Shown here piece by piece: positions 1 through 7,957 of a stretch of 64,000 nucleotides of DNA. The position numbers were made by a program, and so were the translations under genes. The notes under the pieces are model-generated. The model was not told the DNA's origin. It searched no databases and saw only the letters and a list, made by a program, of their open reading frames with translations. Positions within the stretch are counted from its first letter, which is position 1. Each line of letters begins with the position of its first letter. This stretch comes from JBCBGF01 sp038526915 (GTDB lineage: Bacteria; Pseudomonadota; Alphaproteobacteria; Rhodobacterales; Rhodobacteraceae), in the NCBI GenBank assembly GCA_038526915.1, contig JBCBGF010000001.1, positions 434,001-498,000 of the forward strand. Reading direction: 5' to 3'.

Positions 1-522
1 ATCGTCCTGCGCCGGACACCCGGGGTCACGCAGTGGCAACGCCATGTGTGGCGCGCGCACGCTGTGCTGCCGGGTGCGGGCCCAGCCCACTGGGCTGAGA
101 TGCGTCGCGACGGGGACGTGGTGGAATACCACGCGGGCACCTTGGAGCTTGAGCTTTTCGGCCCCGATACCGAGGCGTATATCCACGGCCTCCAAGCCCG
201 TGAGCCGAGCGTCTACATCATCATGCGCCCCACCGGTGACGAGCCGCCGCTGGAGCTTCTGGTCGCCACCGTCTCGCCCTACGAGGCGCAGGACTATGCG
301 GATAGCGGCGAAGAGATCATCGAAAAGGTGCCCATGCCGGCCAGCTTGCGCGCGTGGGTCGAGGCGTTCGTCGCCGAGCACCATCAGGAAGAGACCTTCG
401 TCAAACGCAAGCGCGACAAGAAGCGGATCGACCTAGTGCAAGATGGGATCGGCGATGCGCGGCTCGCCACTGCGTCGGACGTCTATGCCTCTCCCGAACG
501 CTTGCGCCAGAGGCTGCAATGA
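1..522 (+). CDS. DUF3305 family protein, 5'-truncated by the window
   Basis: The reading frame is open from the first base, so the start lies upstream; about 173 residues are visible, ending in TGA. The sequence looks like DUF3305, a small soluble family of unknown biochemistry that is regularly encoded beside DUF3306 and formate dehydrogenase genes. Its stop overlaps the next gene's start (ATGA at 519-522), so the two are translationally coupled. A role in formate dehydrogenase assembly is inferred from context only. Family assignment rests on recognition of the sequence plus neighbours. Confidence 0.75.
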   Translation: MVLRRTPGVTQWQRHVWRAHAVLPGAGPAHWAEMRRDGDVVEYHAGTLELELFGPDTEAYIHGLQAREPSVYIIMRPTGDEPPLELLVATVSPYEAQDYADSGEEIIEKVPMPASLRAWVEAFVAEHHQEETFVKRKRDKKRIDLVQDGIGDARLATASDVYASPERLRQRLQ

Positions 523-1103
523 GCGGGTCCGACTTTTGGTCCCGCCGCCGCAAGGCTGTTGCCGCTGAAACCCGCGCTGAGACAGAGCGCGCGTTTGAGG
601 CCTCCCAGGCGGAGCGAAGCGATGACGACATCCTGGCCGAGCTTGATCTTCCTGACCCCGAGACGGTCGACGACCCCGAGTTGATGCGCGGTTTTCTGAC
701 CGACGCGGTGCCGCAGCGGATCAAAACCCGCGCGCTGAGGCGTCTGTGGCGGCTCGACCCGGTCTTCGCGAATCTCGACGGGCTGGTGGATTACGGCGAA
801 GACTTCACCGACGCCGCGACCGTCGTCGAGAACCTGCAAACCGCCTATCAGGTGGGCCGCGGTATGCTGTCGCATCTCGATCATCTGGCCGCGGAAGCCG
901 AAGCGATCGCAGACCCAGAGCCCGCGACGGACCACGATACCGACATGGCCCCGGACCCAGATAAGAGGATCGCGCCGAGCGCCGAGACCGAGGCTGTGGC
1001 CACAGCAGACACTCAGCCCGATTTGCCCGAACCCGATGACGCTGTGCAGGTATCGCCCAGCCGGCGTCGCATGGCCTTCACCTTCGACACTGCGCCTGTC
1101 TGA
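519..1103 (+). CDS. DUF3306 family protein
   Basis: This is a 194-aa protein starting at the ATG inside the ATGA overlap with the upstream DUF3305 gene. The N-terminus (MSGSDFWSRRRKAV) is typical of DUF3306. The middle (about residues 40-120) is conserved-looking and acidic, and the C-terminal third is low-complexity, rich in Pro, Asp and Ala. It has no signal peptide, membrane segment or cofactor motif. Its place between DUF3305 and a TorD-like chaperone points to maturation of the formate dehydrogenase encoded downstream, which is inference. A longer ORF reading from 354 exists, but the coupled start is far more likely. Confidence 0.75.
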   Translation: MSGSDFWSRRRKAVAAETRAETERAFEASQAERSDDDILAELDLPDPETVDDPELMRGFLTDAVPQRIKTRALRRLWRLDPVFANLDGLVDYGEDFTDAATVVENLQTAYQVGRGMLSHLDHLAAEAEAIADPEPATDHDTDMAPDPDKRIAPSAETEAVATADTQPDLPEPDDAVQVSPSRRRMAFTFDTAPV

Positions 1104-1113
1104 GAGGAACAAG

Positions 1114-1722
1114 ATGAACGCATCCGCCGCAATTCCCCTCGCCTCGGAAGATCGCCAACGCGCTGATCTCTATAACTTTCTTGGGGTTCTCTTGGCCGCG
1201 CCCCCCGATGAGATGATGCTCTCTCAAACGGCCGCGTTGACCGGAGACGAGACCCCCTTGGGCGAGGCTGTGAACACACTGGCCAAGCTCGCCCGGCTCA
1301 CCAAACCCAAGATGGTCGCCCGCGAGTTCAATGCGCTTTTCATCGGGATTGGGCGAGGGGAACTGTTGCCCTATGCCAGCTACTACATGACCGGGTTTCT
1401 CAACGAAAAGCCGTTGGCGCTTCTGCGGCAGGACATGGCGGGCCTTGGGCTTGCCCGTTCGGAGACCGTGTTTGAGCCCGAAGATAACATCGCCAGTTTG
1501 ATGGAGATCATGGGAGCGATGATCGCGGGCCGCTTCGATGCACCCATGACGATCGAAACGCAGCGCGGCTTTTTCAATAAACACATCGCCCCTTGGGCGC
1601 GGGTGTTCTTCTCCGATCTCGAAGCCGCCGAGCATTCGGTGTTCTACGCACCCGTAGGCACACTGGGCCGCACGTTCATTGAGATCGAAACCGAAGCGTT
1701 CCGCCTGGCGGGGGACGCATAA
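1114..1722 (+). CDS. TorD/DmsD-family molybdoenzyme chaperone
   Basis: This 202-aa, all-helical soluble protein has the TorD-family signature in the segment FEPEDNIASLMEIM (about residues 120-135), corresponding to the family's E-P-x-D-H/N motif. TorD-family proteins bind the Tat signal and apoprotein of a molybdopterin oxidoreductase and hold it for cofactor insertion. The likely client is the formate dehydrogenase alpha subunit encoded 420 bp downstream. The start was chosen at ATG 1114, ten bases after the DUF3306 stop and just behind GAGGAA; upstream codons in this frame overlap DUF3306. Confidence 0.85.
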   Translation: MNASAAIPLASEDRQRADLYNFLGVLLAAPPDEMMLSQTAALTGDETPLGEAVNTLAKLARLTKPKMVAREFNALFIGIGRGELLPYASYYMTGFLNEKPLALLRQDMAGLGLARSETVFEPEDNIASLMEIMGAMIAGRFDAPMTIETQRGFFNKHIAPWARVFFSDLEAAEHSVFYAPVGTLGRTFIEIETEAFRLAGDA

Positions 1723-1797
1723 GCATTTTCGGGGCGCGTGCGCGCGGCTCGACCCACCGGCGGGTGACCGCCACGACGAAGAAAGGAGGGTCTCTCC

Positions 1798-1992
1798 ATG
1801 ACGCTCAAGACCGACGACCGCAAAGCCGGGCGCCGCGACTTCCTGAAACTGGCCGCGAGTGCCGCCCCTGTGGCGGCTGTGGTTGCGGCCACTGGGGCCG
1901 ACCCTGCGGCTGCGGCCGAACCGGACCTGTCGCAGGACACGCTTCAGGACACCGCGCAAACCCGCGCCTTTTACGAAAGCGCCCGCTTCTAA
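1798..1992 (+). CDS. small Tat-signal protein of the formate dehydrogenase region
   Basis: This 64-aa protein is mostly a twin-arginine signal: GRRDFLKLAASAAPVA from about residue 11, then a hydrophobic Ala/Val stretch and a short polar tail. It matches in size and position the 'formate dehydrogenase region TAT target' family found between the chaperone and fdh alpha genes. A strong AAGGAGG lies about 10 bases before ATG 1798. The mature part is only about 25 residues with no cofactor motif; its function is unknown. Export as a small periplasmic partner of the dehydrogenase is an inference. Confidence 0.75.
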   Translation: MTLKTDDRKAGRRDFLKLAASAAPVAAVVAATGADPAAAAEPDLSQDTLQDTAQTRAFYESARF

Positions 1993-2140
1993 CGCAGCGC
2001 ACCTCCGCGGGCCATGTCCGGCCCCGGCCCACCCGCTTCTGGCAACTGGTTGCGTGACGCCCGACCGCCCGATGCGACACCACAGCTTACCCCGCGACCT
2101 CGGGCCCTGAGGACCCAAGGCAGCAAGGGAGGAGAGAGAC

Positions 2141-5041
2141 ATGTTGAGGAAAAAGACCAACGGGATTGCGCGACGCTCCCAGCGGACTTCGATCCTGACC
2201 GAGGCCGCAACCGCCTCAGTCGACCGCCGCGGTTTCCTGCGCGGCTCAGGCCTGGCCATCGGTGGCCTTGCTGCCATCGCCGCAACGGGGGGCACTGTCA
2301 CCCGCGCGGACGCCGCCGGCGCCGCCGTGATGGGCAACATCGAATTGAAGAAATCGGTCTGCACCCACTGTTCGGTGGGCTGCACGGTTCTTGCCGAAGT
2401 GTCCAATGGCGTTTGGGTCGGCCAAGAACCCGGCTATGACAGCCCCTTCAACCTTGGCGCCCATTGCGCCAAAGGCGCCGCCGTTCGTGAACACGCCCAT
2501 GGCGAACGCCGCCTGAAGTATCCGATGAAAAAAGAAAACGGCGAGTGGGTCCGGATTTCCTGGGATCAGGCCATCCAAGAGGTCGGCGACAAGATGCTGT
2601 CGATCCGCGACGAAAGCGGGCCGGATAGCGTCTACTGGCTGGGTTCGGCCAAGCACAACAACGAACAGGCCTATCTGTTCCGCAAGTTCGCGGCCTATTG
2701 GGGGACGAACAACGTCGACCATCAGGCGCGGATCTGCCATTCCACCACGGTGGCTGGTGTTGCCAACACATGGGGCTACGGCGCCATGACCAACAGCTAC
2801 AACGACATCGCCTATTCCAAGCTGATCTTCCTGATCGGTTCGAACGCTGCCGAGGCGCACCCGATCTCGATGCAGCACATCCTGCGCGCCAAAGAGCGCA
2901 ACAACGCACCGCTCATCGTGTGCGACCCGCGCTTCACGCGCACGGCCGCGCATTCCGACGAATACGTGCGCTTCCGCTCGGGCACCGACGTGGGGCTCAT
3001 CTGGGGCATCCTGTGGCACATCTTCGAGAACGGATGGGAAGATCAGGAGTTCATTCGCACCCGCGTGTGGGGCATGGACCAGATCCGCGAAGAAGTGGCC
3101 AAGTGGACCCCCGAAGAAGTTGAGCGCGTGACCGGTACACCGGGCGCCCAGCTTGAGCGCGTGGCCCGGATGATGGTCGAACACAAGCCCGGCACGGTTG
3201 TCTGGTGCATGGGCGGGACCCAGCACACCAACGGCAACAACAACACCCGCGCTTATTGCGTGCTTCAGCTTGCCCTGGGCAACATGGGCACTGCGGGTGG
3301 CGGCACCAACATCTTCCGCGGCCACGACAATGTGCAGGGGGCCACGGACCTTGGTGTCCTCAGCCACACCTTGCCCGGCTACTACGGTCTCTCGGCAGGC
3401 GCATGGGCGCATTGGGCCCGCGTTTGGGGGGAAGATCCCGAATGGCTGGCCGGTCGCTTCAACAAGATCACCGGCGCCGACGGCAAAGAGAAGTCGCTCC
3501 AAAACCTCACCGGGATTCCGGTGTCGCGTTGGATCGACGGTGTTCTGGAAGACAAGGACAACATGGACCAGACGGACAATGTCCGGGCCATGGTTCTTTG
3601 GGGTCACGCGCCCAACAGCCAGACACGCCAGCGCGAGATGAAGACGGCGATGGAAAAGCTCGACATGCTCGTCGTGATCGATCCGTTCCCCACCGTCTCA
3701 GCTGTGCTGCATGATCGTCAGGACGGGACGTATCTCTTGCCCGCGACGACGCAGTTCGAATGCCGTGGCTCATGTACGGCTTCCAACCGGTCGTTCCAGT
3801 GGCGTGAGAAGGTCGTCGATCCGCTCTTTGAATCGAAGACGGACCACGAGATCATCGCGCTCTTCTCCAAGAAGTTTGGCTTTCATGAGCGGATCTTCCG
3901 CAACATCAAGCTGGAAGAGGACGGGCTGACCCCGGAACCCGAGGATACGCTGCGCGAGATCAATCGCGGGATGTGGACCATTGGCTATACCGGGCAGAGC
4001 CCTGAGCGTGTGAAGCTTCACATGGCCAACCAGCACACCTTCGACCGCAAGACCTTGCGCGCGGTTGGTGGCCCGGCGGATGGGGACTATTACGGTCTGC
4101 CCTGGCCCTGCTGGGGAACGGCTGAGATGGGGCATCCCGGAACGCCGAACCTTTATGACATGTCGAAGCCCGTCTCCGAAGGCGGCCTGACCTTCCGCGC
4201 CCGGTTCGGGGTGGAACGCGATGGCGACAATCTGTTGGCCGAGGGGGTCTATTCCAAGAACTCCGAGATCAAGGATGGTTACCCCGAGTTCACGATGCAG
4301 ATGCTCATGGATCTCGGCTGGGACGGTGATCTCACGGCGGAGGAACGCGCTGCCATTGATGCGGTGGCCGGTCCCAAGACCAACTGGAAGACCGACCTGT
4401 CGGGCGGGATCCAGCGGGTTGCGATCAAGCACGAATGCGCACCCTTCGGCAACGCCAAGGCCCGCGCCGTCGTGTGGACCTTCCCCGATCCGGTGCCGCT
4501 CCACCGCGAGCCGCTCTATACCAACCGCCGCGATCTCGTGGACGACTACCCGACCTATGAGGACCGCAAGTTCTACCGTCTGCCGACGATGTATGCGTCG
4601 ATCCAGAAGAAGGACTTCTCCAAGGAGTATCCGATCATCCTCACCTCCGGTCGTCTCGTTGAATACGAAGGCGGCGGTGATGAGACCCGGTCGAACCCCT
4701 GGCTTGCGGAACTTCAGCAGGACATGTTCGTCGAAATCCATCCCCGCGACGCCAACAACCTGGGCGTACGCGACGGGGCCGATGTCTGGGTCGAAGGCCC
4801 GGAATCGGGTCGCGTCAAGGTGATGGCGATGGTCACCGAACGGGTGGGCGAAGGCGTGGCCTTCATGCCCTTCCACTTCGGCGGGCATTTCGAGGGTGCG
4901 GATCTGAGGGACAAATATCCCACGGGATCAGACCCCTATGTCCTCGGGGAATCCACCAACACCGCGCAGACCTACGGCTACGACTCCGTCACGCAGATGC
5001 AGGAGACCAAAGCCACCCTCTGCAAGATCATGCCAGCGTAA
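2141..5041 (+). CDS. fdhA: formate dehydrogenase alpha subunit, molybdopterin, Cys-type
   Basis: This 966-aa subunit oxidises formate to CO2 at a bis-MGD Mo or W centre. A Tat signal is visible at R29-R30 (DRRGFLRGSG). A [4Fe-4S] motif follows (C74, C77, C81 and C109). The active-site motif is ARICHSTTVAG with Cys199-His200, so the metal ligand is cysteine where the E. coli FdnG/FdoG position has selenocysteine. The C-terminal third is the molybdopterin dinucleotide-binding domain. The start has a good Shine-Dalgarno (GGGAGGAGAG). The protein should be exported by Tat, held by the TorD-like chaperone, and pair with the Fe-S and cytochrome b subunits downstream as a membrane-bound periplasmic enzyme feeding quinone. 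Confidence 0.95.
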   Translation: MLRKKTNGIARRSQRTSILTEAATASVDRRGFLRGSGLAIGGLAAIAATGGTVTRADAAGAAVMGNIELKKSVCTHCSVGCTVLAEVSNGVWVGQEPGYDSPFNLGAHCAKGAAVREHAHGERRLKYPMKKENGEWVRISWDQAIQEVGDKMLSIRDESGPDSVYWLGSAKHNNEQAYLFRKFAAYWGTNNVDHQARICHSTTVAGVANTWGYGAMTNSYNDIAYSKLIFLIGSNAAEAHPISMQHILRAKERNNAPLIVCDPRFTRTAAHSDEYVRFRSGTDVGLIWGILWHIFENGWEDQEFIRTRVWGMDQIREEVAKWTPEEVERVTGTPGAQLERVARMMVEHKPGTVVWCMGGTQHTNGNNNTRAYCVLQLALGNMGTAGGGTNIFRGHDNVQGATDLGVLSHTLPGYYGLSAGAWAHWARVWGEDPEWLAGRFNKITGADGKEKSLQNLTGIPVSRWIDGVLEDKDNMDQTDNVRAMVLWGHAPNSQTRQREMKTAMEKLDMLVVIDPFPTVSAVLHDRQDGTYLLPATTQFECRGSCTASNRSFQWREKVVDPLFESKTDHEIIALFSKKFGFHERIFRNIKLEEDGLTPEPEDTLREINRGMWTIGYTGQSPERVKLHMANQHTFDRKTLRAVGGPADGDYYGLPWPCWGTAEMGHPGTPNLYDMSKPVSEGGLTFRARFGVERDGDNLLAEGVYSKNSEIKDGYPEFTMQMLMDLGWDGDLTAEERAAIDAVAGPKTNWKTDLSGGIQRVAIKHECAPFGNAKARAVVWTFPDPVPLHREPLYTNRRDLVDDYPTYEDRKFYRLPTMYASIQKKDFSKEYPIILTSGRLVEYEGGGDETRSNPWLAELQQDMFVEIHPRDANNLGVRDGADVWVEGPESGRVKVMAMVTERVGEGVAFMPFHFGGHFEGADLRDKYPTGSDPYVLGESTNTAQTYGYDSVTQMQETKATLCKIMPA

Positions 5042-5053
5042 GGAGGAACGACC

Positions 5054-5647
5054 ATGGCAAGAGCAAAGTTCCTGTGTGACGCCGAACGCTGCATCGAATG
5101 CAACGCTTGCGTCACCGCGTGCAAGAACGAGCACGAGGTGCCCTGGGGCATCAACCGTCGTCGCGTCGTGACGATCAATGACGGGACACCGGGAGAGAAG
5201 TCGATCTCGGTGGCCTGCATGCACTGCTCAGATGCGCCGTGCATGGCGGTCTGTCCGACGGATTGCTTTTATCAGACCGCAGATGGTGTGGTGTTGCACT
5301 CCAAGGATCTGTGCATTGGCTGCGGCTACTGCTTTTACGCGTGCCCGTTTGGCGCGCCGCAGTTCCCGCAAGCGGCGAACTTCGGATCGCGCGGCAAGAT
5401 GGACAAGTGCACCTTCTGCGCCGGCGGACCGGAGGAAAACCACTCCCAGGCCGAGTTCCAGAAATACGGGCGCAACCGGATCGCCGAAGGCAAATTGCCG
5501 ATCTGCGCCGAGATGTGTTCGACCAAAGCGCTTCTCGCCGGTGATGGTGACACGGTGTCCGAGATCTATCGCGAGCGTGTCGTCGCGCGCGGCTTTGGTT
5601 CCGGCGCTTGGGGCTGGGGCACGGCTTACGACGGCCGTGAACTCTGA
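5054..5647 (+). CDS. fdhB: formate dehydrogenase beta subunit, four [4Fe-4S] clusters
   Basis: This 197-aa electron-transfer subunit starts 12 bases after the alpha subunit with AAGGAGG before the ATG. Four Cys clusters are visible: CIECNACVTAC near residue 13, CMHCSDAPCMAVC near 55, CIGCGYCFYAC near 87, and CTFC near 117 with the later CAEMC. This is the FdhB/DmsB ferredoxin-fold arrangement carrying electrons from the Mo centre to the cytochrome b subunit. It lacks the C-terminal transmembrane anchor of E. coli FdnH, so it is a short 'Fdh3' type subunit. A hairpin follows it at 5663-5690. Confidence 0.95.
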   Translation: MARAKFLCDAERCIECNACVTACKNEHEVPWGINRRRVVTINDGTPGEKSISVACMHCSDAPCMAVCPTDCFYQTADGVVLHSKDLCIGCGYCFYACPFGAPQFPQAANFGSRGKMDKCTFCAGGPEENHSQAEFQKYGRNRIAEGKLPICAEMCSTKALLAGDGDTVSEIYRERVVARGFGSGAWGWGTAYDGREL

Positions 5648-5662
5648 TCTCTTAAACAATAG

Positions 5663-5690
5663 CGGCGGGTGCCCCGGTGCCCGCCGTTTT
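5663..5690 (+). terminator. GC-rich hairpin with T-run between fdhB and the gamma gene
   Basis: The bases form a stem CGGCGGG/CCCGCCG (seven perfect pairs, extendable through two G-T wobbles and two C-G pairs) followed by TTTT. This looks like an intrinsic terminator or attenuator. It lies inside the operon, 27 bases before the gamma-subunit start, so it probably lowers gamma-subunit expression or stabilises the upstream transcript rather than ending the operon. Confidence 0.6.
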
Positions 5691-5717
5691 CCTATGTTTA
5701 ATGTTCACACGGAGACG

Positions 5718-6917
5718 ATGATGGCGCGCCTTCTGGCTCTACTCGTGGCAGCAACGCTCTTTCTCGCAGCCCCGGTCGCTGCACAGACCTCAGGCCCTGA
5801 TCGGACCGCAACAGGCGGCGCCCAGACCTTGGAGGATATCCTCGCCCGTCAGGAAGGGCTCAAGGTCGATGATGCCGCGCGCCGTGCCGACACGGGCGAT
5901 GCATCAAACGCAGCCCCCTTTGATGCGCAACTGGGCACGCTCGGTGGCACATCCGACCCCGAACTTTGGCGCGCGCTGCGCTATGACACCGCCGACATCA
6001 CAGTCTCCGCAGGCGGGCCGGTTGCTGAGACGCTTATGCAATCGAGCGGAATGGCCTGGCTTGAGTTCCGCGAAGGACCGTTGTCGACCTATGGCGGCTG
6101 GCTGCTTCTGGGGACGCTTGGCGCGCTGGTTCTATTTTATCTTCTGCGCGGGCGCATTGCCGTCGATGGCGGGCTCGCAGGCCGGACGGTCATCCGTTTT
6201 CAGTTCATCGAGCGCTTCGCCCATTGGCTTCTTGCTGGGTCGTTCATCGTGCTGGGTTTGACGGGCCTCGCGATCCTTTTTGGACGCACGGTCATTGTCC
6301 CGCTTTTCGGGCATGAGGCGAACACGGTGCTGTTGACCGCGTCCATGGCCATTCACAACAACGTCGCCTGGGCCTTTATCGTGTCGCTTGCGATGATCCT
6401 CGTGATGTGGGTCTGGCACAACATCCCGAACCGTCTCGACCTGGTTTGGTTTGCCCAGATGGGTGGGATCATCGGATCGAAACACCCACCCGCCAAAAAG
6501 TTCAACGCCGGTCAAAAGATCATCTTCTGGTCCTGTATCGTTTTCGGCAGCCTGATCTCGGCCACAGGGCTATCGCTGATTTTCCCCTTCGAGTTTCCAC
6601 TGTTTGAGCAAGCGTTTGCGCTGATCAATGCCACGGGGCTGCCGGGTCTTCTGGGCATAGCTCCCTTGCCCGAGGTCCTGACGCCGCAGGCCGAGATGCA
6701 GCTTGCGCAAATCCTCCACGCCGGACTCGCGTTCGTACTGATGGCGATCATCATCGCGCACATCTACATCGGCTCGGTCGGGATGGAGGGTGCGTCGGGG
6801 GCCATGACCACGGGTGAGGTGGATGAGGCCTGGGCGCATCAACACCACTCGATCTGGCTGGACGAACTCAAGGAAAAGGAAGCCCGCTCCGACGGCACTG
6901 CCACGCCAGCCGAGTAA
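5718..6917 (+). CDS. fdhC: formate dehydrogenase gamma subunit, cytochrome b
   Basis: This 399-aa protein starts at ATG 5718, behind GGAG at 5711. A signal peptide (MMARLLALLVAATLFLAAP) is followed by a periplasmic region of about 90 residues, then a first membrane span and four hydrophobic helices of the FdnI/FdoI type. Candidate heme b ligands are His in FAHWLLAG, AIHNNVAW, LHAGLAF and IAHIYIG. It anchors the complex and passes electrons to quinone. The frame is open further upstream into fdhB, but that part overlaps fdhB and the hairpin and is not likely translated. An ATG at 5694 is a weaker alternative start. Confidence 0.9.
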   Translation: MMARLLALLVAATLFLAAPVAAQTSGPDRTATGGAQTLEDILARQEGLKVDDAARRADTGDASNAAPFDAQLGTLGGTSDPELWRALRYDTADITVSAGGPVAETLMQSSGMAWLEFREGPLSTYGGWLLLGTLGALVLFYLLRGRIAVDGGLAGRTVIRFQFIERFAHWLLAGSFIVLGLTGLAILFGRTVIVPLFGHEANTVLLTASMAIHNNVAWAFIVSLAMILVMWVWHNIPNRLDLVWFAQMGGIIGSKHPPAKKFNAGQKIIFWSCIVFGSLISATGLSLIFPFEFPLFEQAFALINATGLPGLLGIAPLPEVLTPQAEMQLAQILHAGLAFVLMAIIIAHIYIGSVGMEGASGAMTTGEVDEAWAHQHHSIWLDELKEKEARSDGTATPAE

Positions 6918-6999
6918 CCGCCGCGACAATGGGCGCGCTTTTATGGGTGGCCCAGATGCGCCAGTCGTGTCAGGCGGGTTCGGAGGGGAGTAGGTCGCC

Positions 7000-7125
7000 A
7001 TGAAAGCTATCATCGCGGGCTTTGCGGCCATCGTGATTATCGCGGTCGCGGCGGGCTATGGGCTTAACCAGATGGGTGCGCCCACGGACGAGGCCCAAAG
7101 CGGTGATGACGTCCGCCTGGACTAA
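7000..7125 (+). CDS. 41-aa single-span membrane protein after the formate dehydrogenase genes
   Basis: An ORF too short for routine gene calling encodes MKAIIAGFAAIVIIAVAAGY, a strong transmembrane helix, then a 20-residue acidic polar tail ending in VRLD. A Shine-Dalgarno (GGAGGGGAG) sits about 10 bases before the ATG. It lies 82 bp downstream of the cytochrome b gene and is probably the last gene of the operon. Small single-span proteins often stabilise respiratory complexes; that role here is inference. Confidence 0.6.
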   Translation: MKAIIAGFAAIVIIAVAAGYGLNQMGAPTDEAQSGDDVRLD

Positions 7126-7231
7126 GCCGGGGTCCCCGTGGCTTAGAGTACAGGCACACGCATCCTGATCAGAAGATGCCACCTCGCAACGGTAGTGTGA
7201 TGGTCGCAGATATGATCTGTCTCGCTACGAT

Positions 7232-7957
7232 ATGACCGTGATCGAGTGCATGACATGGAACGTCCACCGGTGCCGTGGCCGTGATGGGGTGATCGATCCA
7301 GTTCGGACAGCGGACGCCCTGATCGAGACACTGCGGGCGGCGGCGGTTGACCTTGTGGTCCTCACGGAAGCGGACGCCGAACAACCGCCCTATGGCGGGC
7401 TACTTGATCTGGGAAGACTGGAAGCGGAGACCGGGCTGGCATCCGCGCATGTCGACGCATCACTCCGCTGGGGGGATCTCAGCCACGGCTTTCTCGGCAC
7501 GGTGGTGCTGCATTCGGGTCGTCTCGAACTGTTGGGCGGCCATCTCCTTGATCTTCCCGGCCACTATCCGCGCGGGGCCACGATATTGGAGTTCGGTCTC
7601 GACGGTGGTGCGTTCCGGCTCATCGCCACGCACTTGTCGCTCGGCCAGCCGCTGCGCGCCGTACAGATGCGCGCCATCGGACAGTACCTTGCGCGCAAGA
7701 CACCGATGCCCACATTGCTGGTTGGCGACCTGAACGAGTGGCGTCCTTGGGGCGGACTGGCGTTTTCTCGGCCCATCGCGGGAACGCATTTCCAAGGCCC
7801 GGCCCTCGGAAGCTTTCCAGCCCGTTTTCCGATCCTGCCGCTCGACCGCGTGCTGGCCATTGCACCGGCAAAGGTTGCGGAAGCTCGGGTTCTGTCGTCA
7901 CAGATGTTGCGCGATACCTCGGATCACCTGCCCCTACGGGCGCGGGTCATGCTCTAA
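7232..7957 (+). CDS. endonuclease/exonuclease/phosphatase (EEP) family hydrolase
   Basis: This 241-aa protein begins with MTVIECMTWNVHRCRGRDG, where the Asn of the first strand and the following basic loop match the EEP fold. Later motifs are VVLTEAD (metal-binding Glu), ATHLSLG, LLVGDLNEWRP (GDxN) and TSDHLPL (SDH). All catalytic positions of the DNase I-like phosphodiesterase fold are therefore present. No signal peptide is seen. Substrate is unknown; relatives hydrolyse phosphodiesters in nucleic acids or phospholipids. It converges with opgG, overlapping its 3' end by four bases. Confidence 0.85.
   Translation: MTVIECMTWNVHRCRGRDGVIDPVRTADALIETLRAAAVDLVVLTEADAEQPPYGGLLDLGRLEAETGLASAHVDASLRWGDLSHGFLGTVVLHSGRLELLGGHLLDLPGHYPRGATILEFGLDGGAFRLIATHLSLGQPLRAVQMRAIGQYLARKTPMPTLLVGDLNEWRPWGGLAFSRPIAGTHFQGPALGSFPARFPILPLDRVLAIAPAKVAEARVLSSQMLRDTSDHLPLRARVML

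Noticed and set aside
2735..2737. Selenocysteine in formate dehydrogenase
   Set aside because: The active-site codon is TGC (Cys) and the frame has no internal TGA.
1078..4888. Long minus-strand ORFs opposite the formate dehydrogenase genes (442, 453 and 372 aa)
   Set aside because: They are antisense shadows of GC-rich genes, lack family motifs or ribosome-binding sites, and the plus-strand genes have clear catalytic motifs.
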